DNA of 64,000 bases. Origin: Rhodoferax sp. Lineage in GTDB: Bacteria; Pseudomonadota; Gammaproteobacteria; Burkholderiales; Burkholderiaceae_C. Positions 63,897-64,000 of this stretch are shown piece after piece; position 1 is the first letter of the stretch, and each line of letters starts with the position of its first letter. Location of the stretch: NCBI RefSeq assembly GCF_013297935.1, contig NZ_JAAFIX010000004.1, positions 90,168-154,167 of the forward strand, in the 5' to 3' direction. The notes beneath the pieces are model-generated. The model made no database searches. It was not told the origin of the DNA and saw only the letters and a program-made list of their open reading frames with translations. Made by a program: the position numbers and the translations under genes.

Positions 63897-64000
63897 CTAC
63901 AGGCTTTGAAATCCACTCTGGTGAGCGTTGTCAGATAGACCTGGTGCTTCGTCGGTGCTGGTCGTGTCCGGCTGAGCTGTACGAACGATGTCGGCCGTGC
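63897..64000 (-). CDS. Possible C-terminal end of a gene entering from the right
   Basis: A minus-strand frame is open from the edge to a TAG at 63897. It gives 34 codons of polar sequence (for example DTTSTDEAPGLSDNAHQSGF) that reads like a disordered tail. No homology can be judged. If real, it is 97 bp upstream of the ABC gene and in the same direction. Apart from this I see nothing in 63800-64000. Confidence 0.3.
   Translation of the reverse strand, partial: TADIVRTAQPDTTSTDEAPGLSDNAHQSGFQSL

Noticed and set aside
1..64000. tRNA, rRNA, insertion sequences or prophage
   Set aside because: No tRNA-like cloverleaf, rRNA motif, transposase or phage structural gene was found by eye in any frame.

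Overview
The window looks like a piece of a GC-rich betaproteobacterial chromosome, most likely Comamonadaceae (Rhodoferax-like). The evidence is the conserved Burkholderiales gene order rplM-rpsI-DUF6776-bactofilin-erpA-anmK-M23 peptidase-tyrS, the phoH-ybeY pair, and the style of the regulators and lipoproteins. This placement is inference from gene content. I see no rRNA, tRNA, CRISPR array, transposase or phage genes; most of the window is core chromosome with small accessory patches.

Layout. 1-8.8 kb: truncated rlmJ, a membrane Ser/Thr kinase, ribosomal proteins L13 and S9, bactofilin, ErpA, AnmK, an M23 endopeptidase and TyrRS. 8.8-13.4 kb: a frameshifted ankyrin gene, a secreted HbpS/GlcG-like protein beside a two-component system, Dtd, and a small membrane protein. 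13.5-18.5 kb: ybeY-phoH, then ruvA and ruvB separated by a DUF1161 gene and an alpha carbonic anhydrase. 18.6-25.5 kb: a degenerate J-domain protein, an AGMO-like/YhhN fusion suggestive of ether-lipid breakdown, a phosphatase, a lipoprotein, ttcA, and a three-gene pterin module (FolM-, FolB- and FolX-like). 25.6-40.1 kb: MidA-like methyltransferase, an FbpABC ferric iron importer behind a possible Fur box, a cupin, a ROK kinase, a carbohydrate ABC importer with two tandem substrate-binding proteins, and a TctDE/QseBC-type two-component pair. 40.1-48.9 kb: CCA enzyme, GST, a sensory binding protein paired with a MASE1-PAS-GGDEF diguanylate cyclase, a lytic transglycosylase, 5-FTHF cyclo-ligase, a TfoX-domain protein and a DUF6279 lipoprotein. 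48.9-64 kb: glmU, a cytosolic histidine kinase, LysR and Lrp regulators, glmS, mobB, a SulP transporter, a DUF4139 protein, a chemoreceptor, an orphan gene behind a FliA-type promoter, queC, and an SbmA/YddA-like ABC transporter.

The strongest unexplained structure is a dispersed repeat of about 55-65 bp with core AGCTGCTCGCGCA, present in nine copies. Three copies are intergenic. Six lie inside intact genes (the AGMO/YhhN fusion, the ROK kinase, twice in cca, glmU and the ABC transporter). Five of those six are read in the same orientation and the same frame, giving a peptide of the form xIAARAxxTGAxG. It behaves like a coding-compatible mobile element, analogous to Rickettsia palindromic elements. 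Other leads are the ether-lipid fusion, the HbpS-like/two-component cluster, the monapterin module and the FliA-controlled orphan.
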